Source: Clostridioides difficile ATCC 9689 = DSM 1296 (GTDB taxonomy: Bacteria > Bacillota > Clostridia > Peptostreptococcales > Peptostreptococcaceae). From it: 64,000 nt of DNA. Numbering within the stretch: position 1 is the stretch's first letter; every line of letters begins with the position of its first letter. The notes beneath the pieces are model-generated. The model worked only from the letters and a program-made list of their open reading frames with translations, ran no database searches and had not been told where the DNA came from. The stretch spans positions 1,488,001-1,552,000 of the forward strand of contig NZ_CP011968.1 of assembly GCF_001077535.1 (NCBI RefSeq). The letters are read 5' to 3'. A program made the position numbers and the translations under genes. Below, piece by piece: positions 62,967 to 64,000 of this stretch.

Positions 62967-63566
62967 TTGGCAAAACAAAAGTTTTATGCTGTGAAAAAAG
63001 GTAAAAATATAGGTGTATATAATACATGGGATGAGTGCAAAAAACAAGTAAATGGATTCTCAGGAGCTGAATATAAGAGTTTTTCTACTTTTCAAGAAGC
63101 TAAAGAATATATTGATGGGTCAGAAAAATTGAGTTTTCAAGAAGATAAGGAGTTTATAGAAGCATATGTAGATGGAAGTTATGAACATTCAGTAAAAATG
63201 TATGGTTCGGGTGTTGTGATTTTAAAAAATAATGAAGTTATAAAAACTTATAGTGAAAAAGGAAAAGAGAAAACTTTAGTAAGTATGAGAAATGTAGCTG
63301 GAGAGATAGAGGCTTCTAAAATTGCAATGCAGTACTGTATTGACAATAATGTTCAAAACTTGATTTTATACTTTGACTATGAAGGGATTGAAAAGTGGTG
63401 TACTGGAGTTTGGAAAACAAATAAAGAAGGAACTATAGCATATAAAAATTTCTATGACAGTATTAAGAATAAGCTTAATGTAAAATTTACAAAGGTTAAA
63501 GCTCATTCTGGAAATAAGTATAATGAGGAAGCTGATAAATTAGCTAAAAAAGCTATTGGTGTATAA
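62967..63566 (+). CDS. rnhA: Ribonuclease H1 with N-terminal hybrid-binding domain
   Basis: A 199-residue RNase HI. The first 45 residues form the viroplasmin-like RNA-DNA hybrid-binding domain (FYAVKKGKNIGVYNTWDECK and GFSGAEYKSFSTFQEAKEYI). The catalytic domain has AYVDGSYEH, AGEIEASKIAM, LILYFDYEGIEKW and VKAHSGNKYNEEADKLAKKA, giving the D-E-D-D set. I place the start at the TTG at 62967 after GGGAG (as in MAKQKFYAVKKG of relatives); GTG at 62952 lies inside that site. The gene begins 17 bases after dinG, so the two form an operon for R-loop and hybrid removal. Confidence 0.9.
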   Translation: MAKQKFYAVKKGKNIGVYNTWDECKKQVNGFSGAEYKSFSTFQEAKEYIDGSEKLSFQEDKEFIEAYVDGSYEHSVKMYGSGVVILKNNEVIKTYSEKGKEKTLVSMRNVAGEIEASKIAMQYCIDNNVQNLILYFDYEGIEKWCTGVWKTNKEGTIAYKNFYDSIKNKLNVKFTKVKAHSGNKYNEEADKLAKKAIGV

Positions 63567-63676
63567 TAAAAAAATATTTATACATAATTACATGGTATAA
63601 GAGTATATCTAAATTCCTACTTTATAATTAAACAACTTGTAATTAAACAACTTATAATTAAATAAATTTTGATTAA

Positions 63677-63778
63677 AAAAGCAGATTGTATTATGAAAAA
63701 ATAAGTATCTAATTTATAAACAATTAATAATAGTATTAATTAGATACAACTTATTTAATATAATAAAATCTGCTTTTT
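63677..63778. terminator. Bidirectional terminator between rnhA and the chitinase-like gene
   Basis: AAAGCAGATT pairs with AATCTGCTTT over a long distance, with inner arms ATAAGT/ACTTAT and TCTAATT/AATTAGA. T-runs lie on both sides. Confidence 0.8.
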
Positions 63779-63807
63779 ATATAACTATAAAATTTTCCTA
63801 CATTCTA

Positions 63808-64000
63808 TTAGAATTGCCCATAAATACCTTCAAGTTCTTCTTTTAATACTTCAGGGTCATTTATACCAATAGACATGGTTCTAGCCAGTATATTTGCTTG
63901 GTCATAAGTTGATGTCCATGAGAATACACCACCTAGACAATTTCTAAGAACATATTGAGTTTTTAAGAATATTGATAAAGCATCATCATATGACATTGCA
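63808..64000 (-). CDS. cotE: Glycosyl-hydrolase-18-type (chitinase-like) C terminus, likely CotE; 5' end outside window
   Basis: The frame is open to the right edge and ends at 63808. The 64 residues visible read AMSYDDALSIFLKTQYVLRN then CLGGVFSWTSTYDQANILAR; GGVFSWT followed by D is the usual C-terminal end of a GH18 barrel (GVFSWSID). From memory the gene right of rnhA in C. difficile is cotE, the spore coat protein with a peroxiredoxin domain and a chitinase domain. The symbol rests on gene order and this short match. The rest of the protein is beyond the window. Confidence 0.65.
   Translation of the reverse strand, partial: AMSYDDALSIFLKTQYVLRNCLGGVFSWTSTYDQANILARTMSIGINDPEVLKEELEGIYGQF

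Overview
This AT-rich window reads as a chromosomal segment of a low-GC anaerobic firmicute, almost certainly Clostridioides difficile. The evidence is the CRISPR repeat (starts GTTTTATATTAAC, ends GTGGTATGTAAAT, the C. difficile type I-B repeat as I recall it), strong AGGAGG/GGGGG ribosome sites with many TTG and GTG starts, and a familiar gene order at the right end: a PdaA-type spore-cortex deacetylase, a DinG-like helicase, RNase H1 and the C-terminal end of a chitinase-like protein (the order I remember as pdaA1 - dinG - rnhA - cotE). The three c-di-GMP genes at 47.6-52.7 kb likewise match the CD1419-CD1421 cluster (CD1420 = DccA) from memory. No database search was possible.

Layout. 0-0.6 kb: end of glycerol kinase. 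0.7-5.7 kb: a BusR-like c-di-AMP-type regulator, then a 5-oxoproline operon (pxpA, an NRAMP-like transporter, pxpB, pxpC). 5.9-11.2 kb: an XRE-cupin regulator facing a dipeptide operon (epimerase, DUF819 membrane protein, S15-type peptidase) whose promoter carries a near-perfect CodY box. 11-21 kb: mostly metabolic singletons (RidA, an EamA transporter, a Gfo/Idh oxidoreductase, YrvL-like, M55 and M20 peptidases, TrmO, an S66 carboxypeptidase, DUF3867, nicotinamidase-like, GDPD). 21.8-26.6 kb: an incomplete NRPS protein and an OPT transporter overlapping a PqqD-like gene. 26.9-34.4 kb: ABC-F, M15 peptidase, MocR regulator, ddl, cinA and a HAD phosphatase. 34.5-42.7 kb: a zinc phospholipase-C-like protein, a sigma54 activator with a -24/-12 promoter beside its divergent EamA neighbour, radical SAM, DUF308, a DMT protein, diphthine-ammonia-ligase-like and MATE.

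42.7-47.6 kb is a decayed mobile/defence region: 38-bp tandem repeats, a wrecked tyrosine integrase, two pieces of one IS3 transposase about 1.6 kb apart, other fragments, a promoter-plus-terminator-bounded antisense-type RNA, and a CRISPR array (14 perfect repeats plus one degenerate) with a structured leader and no cas genes nearby. 47.6-52.7 kb: three c-di-GMP proteins (two with intact GGDEF, one with a degenerate GGDEF but intact EAL). 53.5-58.7 kb: small regulators, including a c-di-GMP-I riboswitch controlling a 58-residue protein, MgtC-like, an HxlR/cysteine-hydrolase operon with an operator inside its promoter, and a 44-residue gene. 58.8-64 kb: the spore-related right end.

Themes. 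Many genes serve scavenging of amino acids and peptides (PxpABC, dipeptide epimerase, S15, M20, M55, S66, OPT, CodY box), which fits an organism living on Stickland fermentation. The second theme is c-di-GMP: enzymes that make and degrade it lie about 2.4 kb from a riboswitch that senses it. The items I consider least explained are the riboswitch-controlled 58-residue protein, the NRAMP-like protein lacking the metal motif inside the 5-oxoproline operon, the paired palindromic repeats between convergent genes, and the orphan RNA sharing a -35 region with the CRISPR leader.
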